Positions 17,631 through 25,723 of a stretch of DNA of 64,000 bases are shown here, one piece after another. The notes beneath the pieces were generated by a model. It was not told the origin of the DNA, searched no databases, and saw only the letters and a program-made list of their open reading frames with translations. A program made the translations under genes and the position numbers. The stretch lies in NCBI RefSeq assembly GCF_900103585.1, contig NZ_FNHV01000033.1, positions 21,746 through 85,745 on the forward strand, written 5' to 3'. How positions within the stretch are numbered: position 1 is the stretch's first letter; each line of letters opens with the position of its first letter. Source of the stretch: Streptomyces sp. cf386. GTDB lineage: Bacteria > Actinomycetota > Actinomycetes > Streptomycetales > Streptomycetaceae.

Positions 17631-18205
17631 AGCGCTTCGAACGCGTCGGTCTCGGCGGAGTGGGCGCGCACGGCGCCCTTGTGCACTTCGTAGTACCAGG
17701 CGTGCAGGGTCAGTTGACGCTCCTTCAACTTCTGCTCGATGAACGGGTACGAGCGCAGCCGCAGCAACTGCGTCAGCACATGGGCCTGGACGCCCTCGGC
17801 GACCTCCGGGTCCTCGACGGCACCGGTCGGCCGCGGAGTGGCGTTCGAGAGCCAGTCGCGCACGGCCGGTACGGCGTCCAGGTCGTCGCCGCGCACCAGC
17901 GCGCCGACGGCCCCGCAGTGGGAGTGGCCGCAGACCACGATGTCGCTGACGCCGAGGACCTCCACGGCGTACTCGATGGTGGCCGCCTCGCTGGTGGGGT
18001 GCTCGGAGGCGTACGGCGGGACGATGTTGCCCGCGGTGCGCAGCTCGAAGAGCTCGCCGGGTCGGGCGCCCGTGATCAGGGCCGGGACGACCCGGGAATC
18101 GGAGCAGGTGATGAACAGAACCTGGGGGGACTGACCGGCGGCCAGCTGGGCGAACTCCTCAGGGCGCTGTCCGAACGAACGGGCGTTGTCGATGAGGGGC
18201 TGCAT
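17627..18205 (-). CDS. beta-carbonic anhydrase
   Basis: A 192-aa beta-class carbonic anhydrase that interconverts CO2 and bicarbonate. Zinc ligands lie in VLFITCSDSRVVP (Cys and Asp) and in VVCGHSHCGAVG (His and Cys). An N-terminal helix with PEEFAQLAAGQSPQ precedes them. GGAGG sits upstream of ATG 18205. The stop overlaps the SulP start, forming a two-gene carbon-uptake operon. The enzyme is cytoplasmic and would trap imported bicarbonate or supply it to carboxylases. Confidence 0.93.
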   Translation of the reverse strand: MQPLIDNARSFGQRPEEFAQLAAGQSPQVLFITCSDSRVVPALITGARPGELFELRTAGNIVPPYASEHPTSEAATIEYAVEVLGVSDIVVCGHSHCGAVGALVRGDDLDAVPAVRDWLSNATPRPTGAVEDPEVAEGVQAHVLTQLLRLRSYPFIEQKLKERQLTLHAWYYEVHKGAVRAHSAETDAFEAL

Positions 18206-18286
18206 ATGTGGTGACTCCTCCTGGCGCGCCGCAGTGGCGCGTCGGGGTTTACATGACAGAGGTGGGGGGGGGGACTGCTCTGCTTC

Positions 18287-18691
18287 TCAGCAGCGGAAGA
18301 CCTGAAGTGCGGCCGGAGTGCGGGACACCGAGGGTCTCGACGTGCGCTGGTGTGCGGCGCCGGTTCTGACCGGCTCGTGCGTGGCCGCGGGGTCCCGGGC
18401 GAGCAGGGGCCGATAGGGCGCCTCGGGCCCGGAATCGGCCGTGCGCAGACGGTCATGGGTGCGCAGTGGACCGGTCGGGTCCCCATGGCCCGACGGTATG
18501 CAGTGGCGGGACGTGAGGGTTTCGTCGCGCAGCGCCTTCCCGGAGAGCTTGATTCCGGGCTGGGCTTTGGCCTCTGCCTGACTGACCGTATGCGCTTCTG
18601 CGAAGTGCGCGGTGGGTGCGAAGAACTGGAGGGCGAGCAGGACGGCGGCGAGGATCGAAACCACGGTCCGGGCCGTCGTACCTCGGAACAT
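18287..18691 (-). CDS. small secreted protein of unknown function
   Basis: A 134-aa product with a convincing signal peptide (RTVVSILAAVLLALQFFAPT, cleavage near AEAH) and a strong GGAGGGG site before ATG 18691. The mature part is Arg/Pro/Thr-rich and low in structure, ending in RTPAALQVFRC with one of only two cysteines. I recall similar short proteins upstream of carbonic anhydrase in other Streptomyces but no function. It lies 81 bp upstream of the carbonic anhydrase on the same strand. High-GC shadow frames overlap it, which lowers confidence. Confidence 0.6.
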   Translation of the reverse strand: MFRGTTARTVVSILAAVLLALQFFAPTAHFAEAHTVSQAEAKAQPGIKLSGKALRDETLTSRHCIPSGHGDPTGPLRTHDRLRTADSGPEAPYRPLLARDPAATHEPVRTGAAHQRTSRPSVSRTPAALQVFRC

Positions 18692-18736
18692 GCGCCCCCC
18701 TCCGGTCAGTCCACACCTCTTGCGCGAGCCAACAAC

Positions 18737-18754
18737 TGGTCAACCGTTGGTCAA
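18737..18754 (-). promoter_or_regulatory. 11-bp-spaced direct repeats upstream of the small secreted protein
   Basis: On the minus strand TTGACCA occurs twice with an exact 11-bp period, followed by a weaker GTTGG copy, 45-65 bp upstream of ATG 18691. The spacing resembles direct-repeat operators such as PHO boxes (GTTCACC every 11 bp), although the match is only 5-6 of 7 per unit. TTGACC could also be a -35 hexamer. Confidence 0.35.
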
Positions 18755-18843
18755 GAAACACATTAGCCCGGCAAAGTTGTTTGCAGGGTTAACTTAACGT
18801 TTCAAGCTGAAGAGAGCCTGAAACGCGAGGGTGGCATGGCTTG

Positions 18844-18868
18844 AACTCCCCCTTGACCAGGGGGAGTT
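18844..18868 (-). terminator. hairpin after zapE
   Basis: A perfect 9-bp stem (AACTCCCCC / GGGGGAGTT) with a 7-nt loop lies 16 bp beyond the zapE stop. No T-run follows, as is common for Streptomyces terminators. Confidence 0.65.
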
Positions 18869-18883
18869 GGCGAGTTAGGGGCG

Positions 18884-19996
18884 TCAGGCGCCGACGATGC
18901 CCTTCGCGTCGCGCGCCAGGGCGGTGAGGCGCGAGATGGCGCGGAAGTACTTCTTGCGGTAGCCGCCCTTCAGCATGTCCTCGCTGAAGAGCTGGTCGAA
19001 GGGCACGCCGGCGGCCAGGACCGGGACTTCACGGTCGTAGAGCCGGTCGGCGAGGACGACGAGACGCAGGGCCGTCGACTGGTCGGGAATCGGCTGCACA
19101 TCGGTCAGGCAGACCGCCGTGAGCCCGTCGGTCAGCGCGCCGTAGCGGCTGGGGTGGACCCGGGCCAGGTGGTCCAGCAGGTGCGGGAAGTCGTCCAGCG
19201 AGGCGCCCTCGGTGGCGTACGCCGCCTTCGTCACCTGTTCGTCGGAGTACGGCGCCGGCGCCTGGGGCAGGCCGCGGTGGCGGTAGTCCTCGCCGTCGAT
19301 GCGCAGCGTGCGGAAGCGGGCCGACAGGCCCTGGATCTCGCGCAGGAAGTCGGCCGCCGCGAAGCGGCCCTCGCCGAGCTTGCCGGGCAGGGTGTTGGAG
19401 GTGGCGGCGAGGGCGACGCCCGCGTCGACCAGCTTGCCCAGCAGGGTGGAGACGAGGACGGTGTCGCCGGGGTCGTCCAGCTCGAACTCGTCGATGCACA
19501 GGAGGCGGTGACCGGAGAGGGTCTGCACCGTCTGCTGGAAGCCGAGGGCGCCGACGAGGTTGGTCAGCTCCACGAAGGTGCCGAACGCCTTGAGGGACGG
19601 CTCGGCCGGGGTGGCGTGCCACAGCGAGGCGAGCAGATGGGTCTTGCCGACGCCGTAGCCGCCGTCGAGGTAGACGCCGCGGGGCCCGGCCGGGGTCTTG
19701 GGCGCCTTGGACCTGCCGAACCCCAGGAAGCCGCGCTTGCCGCCCTTCCCGGCGCCGCTGGCATGCGCACCGCCGAGCCCGCCCGCGAAGGCCTCCAGCA
19801 CGCCGACCGCCTCGGTCTGGCTGGGCTGGTTCGGGTCCGGTATGTACGTGCTGAACCGGACCGAGTCGAAGCGCGGCGGCGGCACCATCTCGGCGACCAG
19901 CCGGTCCGCGGGGACATGCGGCTCACGGGCACACAGGGACAGCGGGCTCGCTTCGGCTATCGACTGCGGACCGGAGGCGGCGGAGGAGGACGACAC
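18884..19996 (-). CDS. zapE: ZapE/AFG1-family AAA ATPase
   Basis: A 370-aa AFG1-like ATPase. It has RFSTYIPDPNQPSQ at the N-terminus, Walker A LDGGYGVGKTHLLA, Walker B LLCIDEFELDDPGD, an arginine-finger region near ALAATSNTLPGKLGEGRFAA, and the C-terminal YRKKYFRAISRL. ZapE interacts with FtsZ in E. coli; in actinobacteria the role is inferred only from similarity. A Gly/Lys-rich insert (about residues 75-100) precedes Walker A. The start is GTG 19996. It is divergent from the reductase gene with only 37 bp between the starts, so their promoters must overlap. Confidence 0.88.
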   Translation of the reverse strand: MSSSSAASGPQSIAEASPLSLCAREPHVPADRLVAEMVPPPRFDSVRFSTYIPDPNQPSQTEAVGVLEAFAGGLGGAHASGAGKGGKRGFLGFGRSKAPKTPAGPRGVYLDGGYGVGKTHLLASLWHATPAEPSLKAFGTFVELTNLVGALGFQQTVQTLSGHRLLCIDEFELDDPGDTVLVSTLLGKLVDAGVALAATSNTLPGKLGEGRFAAADFLREIQGLSARFRTLRIDGEDYRHRGLPQAPAPYSDEQVTKAAYATEGASLDDFPHLLDHLARVHPSRYGALTDGLTAVCLTDVQPIPDQSTALRLVVLADRLYDREVPVLAAGVPFDQLFSEDMLKGGYRKKYFRAISRLTALARDAKGIVGA

Positions 19997-20033
19997 GGTT
20001 CACCATGCTAAGCGCCGTGCCACACTCCATGAC

Positions 20034-21449
20034 ATGCGACGCCTGTTCCCTGTGACCGACGAAACAGCAGCGAGGGCCTCCGGCGGTTTGGCCGGGGACG
20101 ACGGGTCCGGAGCTGCCGAAGGGGGGCCTGTGGTCGGTGCCCCCGGTGGGGGTGCTGAGGGTAGGGGCGCCGGAGCGGCCTCAGCGTCCGGCGCAGCACG
20201 TGACGGACGAGGGGCGGGAATCAGCGCGGCGGGTCCCGTCACCGGGGGCACCGGAGGAACGGGCCGGACCGCCGACCGCGGGCAGGGAGCCGGGGGCGCT
20301 GCGACGGCTCCCGTGGGCGGCCGCCCGAGCGGTGAGGCCGCTGCTGCCGGTGCCGGTGCAACCGGTGGTGGGCAGGCGGGCGGGGCGGCTGAGGGCAGTG
20401 GCCCGGCGGGTGGCCCGACTGGGGACGGCGAGCAGGTGGGCGGGGTGGCCGGGAACGGTGGCCCGGCGGGCGGGTTGGCCGGGGACGGTGTGCCGGTGGC
20501 CGGGGCGGCCGAGGACGGTGGCCCGGCGGGTGGGCTGACCGGGGACGGTGGCCCGGCGGGTGGGGCGGCCGAGGATGGTGGGCAGGCGGGCGGGGTGGCC
20601 GGGGTCGACGGGTCCGGTGGTCCCGCGGACGTCGGTGCCGATGAGGTCGGTGGTCCCGGGCGCGGGGCTCGTCGCGGTGCCGCCGGCGGGGCCGGTTTCC
20701 CCGGTGCCGATCTGGTCGATCGGGAGTGGAGTCTCGCCGAGCTTGCCGTCGCCTATGCCTACCCCCGGCAGGGGCCCGGCGGTCGGCAGCCCTGGTTGCG
20801 GGCCAACATGGTGTCCACGCTGGACGGTGCCGCCCAGCACGACGGGCGTTCGCAGCCCATCTCCTGTGCGGCCGACATGCGGATCTTCGGCACGCTGCGG
20901 GCGCTGGCGGACGTGGTGATCGTGGGTGCCGAAACGGTACGTCAGGAGGGGTACCGTCCGGCACGCGCGCGGGCGGAGTTCGCGGAGGCGCGCCGGGCCG
21001 CCGGGCAGGGGCCCGCGCCGGCCATCGCGGTGGTCAGCGCGAGCCTGGACCTGGACTACAGCCTGCCGCTCTTCACCTCGCCCCTCGTGCCCACCCTTGT
21101 CCTCACCGGCGCCGCCGCGGCCCCGGACCGGATCGCGGCCGCGGAGAAGGCGGGCGCGCGGGTGGTGATCGCCGGTGACGGCGTCGGCGTGGACCCCGTC
21201 CGTGCCGTCCAGGCCCTCGCCGAGCTTGGCCACACCCGGCTGCTGACCGAGGGCGGGCCACGGCTGCTCGGCCAGTTGGTGGCCGCCGGAGTGCTCGACG
21301 AACTCTGTCTGACGATCTCCCCGATGCTCACCGCCGGTGACGCCCAGCGCATCGCCGGCGGGCCCTCGGTGGCGGTCCCCGCACGGTTCGAGCTGGCGTC
21401 CTTGCTGGAGGAGGAGGGCTTCCTGTTCGGCCGGTACCGGCGGAGGTGA
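20034..21449 (+). CDS. RibD C-terminal-type pyrimidine reductase with a decapeptide-repeat insertion
   Basis: A 471-aa protein. Its last 240 residues form a dihydrofolate-reductase-like RibD C-terminal domain: WLRANMVSTLDGAAQHDGRS, RIFGTLRALADVVIVGAETV, TRLLTEGGPRLLGQLV and a final EEEGFLFGRYRR. The first residues MRRLFPVTDE also match the family start. Between the two (about residues 20-225) lies a Gly/Ala-rich insertion that normal family members (about 250 aa) lack, including eight 30-bp tandem units. The frame is uninterrupted and the enzyme domain intact. The start is ATG 20034, with no Shine-Dalgarno and a possible -10 just upstream. NADPH-dependent reduction is presumed; the substrate is unknown. 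Confidence 0.82.
   Translation: MRRLFPVTDETAARASGGLAGDDGSGAAEGGPVVGAPGGGAEGRGAGAASASGAARDGRGAGISAAGPVTGGTGGTGRTADRGQGAGGAATAPVGGRPSGEAAAAGAGATGGGQAGGAAEGSGPAGGPTGDGEQVGGVAGNGGPAGGLAGDGVPVAGAAEDGGPAGGLTGDGGPAGGAAEDGGQAGGVAGVDGSGGPADVGADEVGGPGRGARRGAAGGAGFPGADLVDREWSLAELAVAYAYPRQGPGGRQPWLRANMVSTLDGAAQHDGRSQPISCAADMRIFGTLRALADVVIVGAETVRQEGYRPARARAEFAEARRAAGQGPAPAIAVVSASLDLDYSLPLFTSPLVPTLVLTGAAAAPDRIAAAEKAGARVVIAGDGVGVDPVRAVQALAELGHTRLLTEGGPRLLGQLVAAGVLDELCLTISPMLTAGDAQRIAGGPSVAVPARFELASLLEEEGFLFGRYRRR
20371..20610 (+). repeat. eight 30-bp tandem repeats encoding a decapeptide
   Basis: Exact 30-bp periodicity, eight units. The unit consensus begins GCCCGGCGGG and ends GGGGACGGTG. It encodes GPAGGLTGDG-like decapeptides (variants GPAGGAAEDG, GQAGGVAGVD, EQVGGVAGNG). 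All units keep the same frame, so expansion or contraction would not break the gene. Confidence 0.92.
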
Positions 21450-21493
21450 GGTTGGTCCGGACATGGGTTCCATCGGTGCCGTGGTCCTGAAAA

Positions 21494-21527
21494 CGGCGGA
21501 ATCCACCGTTCCGTTTAGCTTCCGCCG
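21494..21527 (+). terminator. inverted repeat downstream of the reductase gene
   Basis: CGGCGGAA (21494-21501) pairs with TTCCGCCG (21520-21527) over an 18-nt loop, 45 bp after the reductase stop. It is a candidate terminator without a T-run. Confidence 0.45.
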
Positions 21528-21547
21528 GGCACACTAAAACTCGCAGC

Positions 21548-21565
21548 CCCCGTGCGAGCACGGGG
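21548..21565 (+). other. short perfect hairpin in the leader of the 157-aa protein gene
   Basis: CCCCGTG-CGAG-CACGGGG, a 7-bp stem with a 4-nt loop, 29 bp upstream of GTG 21595. It could be a second terminator arm or a leader structure. Confidence 0.45.
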
Positions 21566-21594
21566 CAGGATGGTTTCCGCAGAAGGGGCGCCCG

Positions 21595-22068
21595 GTGTTC
21601 ACAAGCGTTTTGATGATCGAGAAGGCCCTGACCTCCGCCGACGTGGAGTTCGTCACCACCTTGCACGGGGATGAGCAGGTCGCCTTCCATGTGCTGCTCC
21701 AGCCGCGGGGCGAGCAGGCCGACAGGCTCTTGCGCGCCATCGACGACATCGCGCTCGGCGAGCTGGACGAGGCCGTTCGGGAGGGGAAGACGCCGGAGGG
21801 GGAGGAGGCGATGAGCACGGGGGAGCGGGCGCTGGAGGTGTCGCTCACGGCGCTTCGCGGGGCCGGTGCGGAGGCCGAGGGGCGGCTGCTGGAGGATCAT
21901 CCGCTCGATGCGCTGAAGGCCGTGGTGGAAGAGGTCGGGGCGGATGAGGTCATCGTGCTGACCGACCCTCATTACGTGGAGGAGTTCTTCCACCGTGACT
22001 GGGCGTCGAGGGCTAGGCACAAGGTGGGGGTGCCGGTGCTGAAGCTGTTCTCGCACAGCAAGGCGTAG
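21595..22068 (+). CDS. conserved 157-aa protein, possibly universal-stress-protein-like
   Basis: This 157-aa cytoplasmic protein has alternating strands and helices: MFTSVLMIEKALTSADVEFV at the N-terminus and ALKAVVEEVGADEVIVLTDP then KVGVPVLKLF at the C-terminus. The layout (strand, helix, terminal GVPVLKLF strand) resembles small alpha/beta nucleotide-binding domains of the USP type. No nucleotide motif is certain. I recall the orthologue being annotated as indole-3-glycerol phosphate synthase; the length and lack of TIM-barrel motifs argue against that. GTG 21595 follows AAGGGG; an in-frame ATG lies 18 bp later. Confidence 0.7.
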   Translation: MFTSVLMIEKALTSADVEFVTTLHGDEQVAFHVLLQPRGEQADRLLRAIDDIALGELDEAVREGKTPEGEEAMSTGERALEVSLTALRGAGAEAEGRLLEDHPLDALKAVVEEVGADEVIVLTDPHYVEEFFHRDWASRARHKVGVPVLKLFSHSKA

Positions 22069-22112
22069 GGGTTTTCGGGGTTGCGCCGTAGGGGCTTGTG
22101 AGACCTGCCGGC

Positions 22113-22156
22113 TGCGGGTTGTGTGGGGCTGGTCGCGCAGTTCCCCGCGCCCCTGG
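22113..22156. repeat. Streptomyces-type dispersed intergenic repeat (short form)
   Basis: The segment contains GGGGCTGGTCGCGCAGTTCC followed by CCGCGCCCC, whose ends pair (GGGGC/GCCCC). I recall this as a widely dispersed intergenic element of Streptomyces. A related longer copy is at 45991-46074 in this window. Here it lies in the gap before murC. Confidence 0.7.
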
Positions 22157-22224
22157 GCGTTGCGATCACCGCCAGCTAATAGGCTGAGGGCTCACCGTCG
22201 TACCGCAATCCTGGGAGAACACAC

Positions 22225-23613
22225 ATGGCACCCGGCATTCCCTCCGCCATGGACCGACCGCACTTCATCGGCATCGGTGGGGCCGGGATGTCGGGGATCG
22301 CGAAGATTCTCGCGCAGCGTGGGGCCGGGGTGGCCGGCAGCGACGCCAAGGAGTCCGGGACCGCCGAGGCGCTGCGGGCGCTGGGCGTGACCGTGCACAT
22401 CGGGCATGCGGCGGAGCACCTCGCCGACGACGCCAGCTGTGTCGTCGTGTCGTCGGCGATCCGGCAGGACAACCCCGAGCTGGCCCGCGCCGCCGAGATG
22501 GGCATCCCGGTCGTGCACCGTGCCGATGCGCTGGCCGCGCTGATGGACGGGCTGCGTCCGATCGCCGTCGCCGGTACGCACGGCAAGACGACCACGACGT
22601 CGATGCTGGCGGTCTCCCTGTCCGAGCTGGGCCTGAAGCCGTCGTACGCCATCGGCGGCGACCTGGACGCCCCCGGCTCGAACGCCCTGCACGGCGACGG
22701 CGACATCTTCGTCGCAGAGGCGGATGAATCGGACCGCAGCTTCCACAAGTACGCGCCCGAGGTCGCGATCGTCCTGAACGTCGAGCTCGACCACCACGCC
22801 AACTACGCGTCGATGGACGAGATCTACGAGTCCTTCGCGACGTTCGCCGACCGGATCGTCGACGGCGGCACCCTGGTGATCTCGGCGGACCAGGACGGGG
22901 CGCGGGAGCTGACCCACCGGGTGTCGGGCGCCGTGCGGACCGTGACCTACGGCGAGGCGGAGGACGCCGACGTCCGTGTCCTGTCCGTGCTGGCGCAGGG
23001 GCTGAAGAGCCAGGTCACCGTCCTGCTGGACGGCCAGGAACTCACCTTCGGGGTCTCGGTGCCCGGGCGCCACTACGCGCTCAACGCGGTGGCCGCCCTC
23101 GCGGCGGGCGCGGCGCTGGGCGTGCCGGCCGCCGAGCTGGCCCCGGCGCTTGCGGCCTACACGGGCGTGAAGCGGCGGCTCCAGCTGAAGGGCGAGGCCG
23201 CGGGCGTCCAGGTCATCGACTCCTACGCCCACCACCCGACCGAGATGACGGCCGACCTGGAGGCCATGCGCGCCGCCGCCGGTGACGCCCGGATCCTGGT
23301 CGCCTACCAGCCCCACCTCTTCTCCCGCACCCAGGAACTGGGCAAGGAGATGGGCGACGCCCTCGCCCTCGCGGACTCCTCGCTGGTCCTGGACATCTAC
23401 CCGGCCCGCGAGGACCCGATCCCCGGCGTCACCAGCGACCTGATCATCGAGGCGGCCCGGGCGGCCGGCGCCGAGGTGACGGCGGTGCCCGACAAGAGCG
23501 AGGTGCCCGCGCTCATCGCGGGAATGGCGAAGCCCGGTGATCTCGTTCTCACCATGGGCGCGGGCGATGTCACCGACCTCGGCCCGCTCATCCTGGACCG
23601 CCTGGCGAAGTGA
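22225..23613 (+). CDS. murC: UDP-N-acetylmuramate--L-alanine ligase
   Basis: A 462-aa Mur ligase that adds L-Ala to UDP-MurNAc, the first step of the peptidoglycan stem peptide. The N-terminal UDP-binding Rossmann motif is HFIGIGGAGMSGIAKIL. The ATP loop is VAGTHGKTTTTSML, followed by VAEADESDRSFHKY and LNVELDHHANY for Mg/ATP. The C-terminal domain has GVKRRLQLKGEAAGVQVIDSYAHHPTE. GGGAG lies 8 nt before ATG 22225. msrB follows 13 bp downstream and is probably co-transcribed. The length is normal for the family. Confidence 0.96.
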   Translation: MAPGIPSAMDRPHFIGIGGAGMSGIAKILAQRGAGVAGSDAKESGTAEALRALGVTVHIGHAAEHLADDASCVVVSSAIRQDNPELARAAEMGIPVVHRADALAALMDGLRPIAVAGTHGKTTTTSMLAVSLSELGLKPSYAIGGDLDAPGSNALHGDGDIFVAEADESDRSFHKYAPEVAIVLNVELDHHANYASMDEIYESFATFADRIVDGGTLVISADQDGARELTHRVSGAVRTVTYGEAEDADVRVLSVLAQGLKSQVTVLLDGQELTFGVSVPGRHYALNAVAALAAGAALGVPAAELAPALAAYTGVKRRLQLKGEAAGVQVIDSYAHHPTEMTADLEAMRAAAGDARILVAYQPHLFSRTQELGKEMGDALALADSSLVLDIYPAREDPIPGVTSDLIIEAARAAGAEVTAVPDKSEVPALIAGMAKPGDLVLTMGAGDVTDLGPLILDRLAK

Positions 23614-23626
23614 GGGGCAAGCATTC

Positions 23627-24034
23627 ATGTCGTACGACGTCGAAAAGCCGGACGAGGAGTGGCGCGCGGAGCTGAGCCCGGCCGAGTATGCCGTCCTCCG
23701 GCAGGCCGGCACGGAGCCCGCCTTCTCCGGTGAGTACACCAACACCAAGACGACGGGCGTCTACTCCTGCCGCGCCTGCGGCGCCGAACTCTTCACCTCC
23801 ACCACCAAGTTCGAGTCCCACTGCGGCTGGCCGTCCTTCTACGACCCCAAGGACACCGACGCGGTGGAGCTCATCGAGGACCGCTCGCACGGGATGGTGC
23901 GGACCGAGGTGCGGTGTGCCCGTTGCGGGTCGCATCTCGGGCATGTCTTCGAGGGCGAGGGGTATCCGACGCCGACCGATCAGCGGTACTGCATCAACAG
24001 CATCTCGCTGCGGCTGGCGGCGGAGGAGGACTGA
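23627..24034 (+). CDS. msrB: peptide methionine-R-sulfoxide reductase
   Basis: A 135-aa MsrB that reduces methionine-R-sulfoxide in proteins. Two zinc-binding CxxC pairs are present (CRACG and CARCG), with HCGWPSFYDP, the substrate segment GSHLGHVFEGEG, and the catalytic Cys in QRYCINSISLRL. Only one further redox Cys is plausible, so recycling by thioredoxin is expected. The start is ATG 23627 with GAGGGG upstream; the frame is open from 23537 inside murC but that part is not MsrB. It lies directly behind murC. Confidence 0.95.
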   Translation: MSYDVEKPDEEWRAELSPAEYAVLRQAGTEPAFSGEYTNTKTTGVYSCRACGAELFTSTTKFESHCGWPSFYDPKDTDAVELIEDRSHGMVRTEVRCARCGSHLGHVFEGEGYPTPTDQRYCINSISLRLAAEED

Positions 24035-24051
24035 CGGCCGAGGAAGACTGA

Positions 24052-24075
24052 TGCCCGCGAGGACTGACGCGGGCA
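24052..24075 (+). terminator. hairpin after msrB
   Basis: A perfect 8-bp stem, TGCCCGCG / CGCGGGCA, with an 8-nt loop, 18 bp after the msrB stop. There is no T-run. Confidence 0.6.
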
Positions 24076-24208
24076 GGGCGGGCGCGGCCGGCGGATTGCG
24101 GTCGCGCTGGCACGGGGGATGCGGGTGTTCCTAGACTCGTAGGAGGGGTCCGGCCCGGCGGGTCGGCCCCATGGTCGGTCCGGTGGTGCGGGAAGGCGGT
24201 GGCGCCGC

Positions 24209-24955
24209 ATGTCGTACGTCGCTGTGAGTGCGATCAGCCATCCCGGGCTGCTGCGGGAGCGGAACGAGGACAGCCTCGTCGTCGGGCCGTGGACGCTGTG
24301 CGCCACCGTGACCGAGAACCCGCAGACCCTGATCTTCCCGCTCGGCACCCCCCTCGTCGTCGCCGTGGCCGACGGGCTCGGCGGGCATCCCGGCGGGGAG
24401 GTGGCCAGCGCTCTGGTCGTCCGACAGATCGCGTCCTTGGGGCCCGCGCTGACCAGCGAGGTCGCCGTCCGGGAGGCGCTGAACGTCTGCAACCGCGCCG
24501 TGTTCCAGGCCGCCGACGCCGAGCAGGGAGCCGACCTCGTCGGCATGGGGACGACGGTCGCCGGTGTCGTCGTACAGCCCGGTTCGCTGTTCGTGTTCAA
24601 CGTGGGCGACAGCCAGGTCTTCGCGGCCTCCCCCGACGGGCTGCGTCAGCTCAGCATCGACGACAGCCCGCCGCATCCGGCCGGGCAGACCACGGCTCTT
24701 GTCACCCAGTGCCTGGGCGGCTCGCCCATCTTCCGCGCCGTCCACCCCCATGTCACCTCCGCGACCATGGCGCCGGGCGAGCGCTTCCTCATCTGCTCGG
24801 ACGGCCTGACGGACCCGCTCACCACGGACGTACTGGACGAGATCCTGCGGGGGCACGACGACGGCCGGGCGGCCTTCGAGCTGTGGAAGGCCGCGATCGA
24901 GGCGGGCGGGCCCGACAACATCACCGTGGCGGTGGTGCGGGTCGAGGAGGAGTAG
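24209..24955 (+). CDS. PP2C-type Ser/Thr protein phosphatase
   Basis: A 248-aa soluble PPM phosphatase. Metal-binding and family motifs appear in order: SHPGLLRERNEDS, VAVADGLGGHPGGEVAS, GMGTTVAGVV, NVGDSQVF, FLICSDGLTDPL and GGPDNITVAVVRVEE. All metal-ligand Asp residues are visible, so it should be active and could oppose Hanks-type kinases such as the one at 12088. The start is ATG 24209. It is monocistronic; a poorly coding region follows. Confidence 0.92.
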   Translation: MSYVAVSAISHPGLLRERNEDSLVVGPWTLCATVTENPQTLIFPLGTPLVVAVADGLGGHPGGEVASALVVRQIASLGPALTSEVAVREALNVCNRAVFQAADAEQGADLVGMGTTVAGVVVQPGSLFVFNVGDSQVFAASPDGLRQLSIDDSPPHPAGQTTALVTQCLGGSPIFRAVHPHVTSATMAPGERFLICSDGLTDPLTTDVLDEILRGHDDGRAAFELWKAAIEAGGPDNITVAVVRVEEE

Positions 24956-25518
24956 CGGGCGGTTCCCGGCCTCGTCCAGTTTCCAGTAGCCCTTCGCGTA
25001 GGCGCGCCGGCGGTCCAGGCCGAGGAGCGACTTCAGATGGTGCCGGGCCGCGGCGCACTTTCCCGCGTGCAGATCAACGGAGTACGGCATTCCCGAACTG
25101 TTGTCCCGCAGGGCCGCCGCAATATGGAGGGCGGTGCATCCATAGGACGTGCCGAACTCTCGGCTGCTCGGTCGCGTCAATGCGCTGCTGTGGTCATTTC
25201 AGTAGCTCCTTGGACGTATTCCGGATGGCCTCTGATGAAATTCTGAAATTCGCCGGTGGCCAGCCGGATCGGAGCCGTCGTGGCCTGTGAGGAGCCTGCT
25301 GTGACGGGCGTGTGCTCCAGCGGGTCGAGCGTGAACAGGCCGCCGGATGGGGCAGGCGGTTTGTTCGCCGGTCGCGGTCAATGAGCATCGGCTCACCTTC
25401 GGATTTCACTCTATTGACCGGAGCGTAATGCGCAACGCGCAATCGTTGCCTGGTGGTTATTGACCAGTGAATGACAGGGGGGCTCATGTCTCGCGTATCG
25501 CGTCCGGCATTCGAGGAG
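24956..25518. other. gene-poor, degenerate flank of the mobile unit
   Basis: No gene can be supported here. The DNA is less GC-rich than the chromosome, and coding bias comes and goes on the minus strand in different frames. One fragment reads GGLFTLDPLEHTPV and runs into a tiny ORF, ATG...TGA (M-T-T-A-A-H), placed behind AAGGAG. Another frame contains GCTALHIAAALRDN. This looks like remains of one or two small genes broken by frameshifts beside the inverted-repeat unit. TTGACC occurs twice near 25413-25475 without a clear promoter. Confidence 0.4.
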
Positions 25519-25521
25519 TTA

Positions 25522-25590
25522 CAACGGCTAACACAATGAGGTGGATCAGTCCTGATGGCTGTATCCGGGGCCGCATGTGAGCGTTCAGAA
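25522..25590 (+). repeat. left terminal inverted repeat plus decayed transposase 5' end
   Basis: Bases 25522-25549 are identical to the outer right end. Similarity to the first codons of the transposase continues at about 80% to 25586. The start GTG at 25541 is kept, but the fifth codon is TGA. Most of the first differences are C-to-T or G-to-A changes, the pattern of neutral decay. Confidence 0.8.
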
Positions 25591-25723
25591 TTTTCCCCAC
25601 GATCGAGGCCTTGAGCGTCACGTAATTCCCCAGGCGGAGGCTCCCCATGGCGAAGGGGTGCCCGTTTGGAGGGCGTGATGGGGCAACCCCTCATGAAAGG
25701 CCTTGCTCCTGTGCGGGTGTCAT

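Noticed and set aside
21595..22068. Indole-3-glycerol phosphate synthase
   Set aside because: 157 aa is too short for that TIM barrel and none of its catalytic motifs is present.
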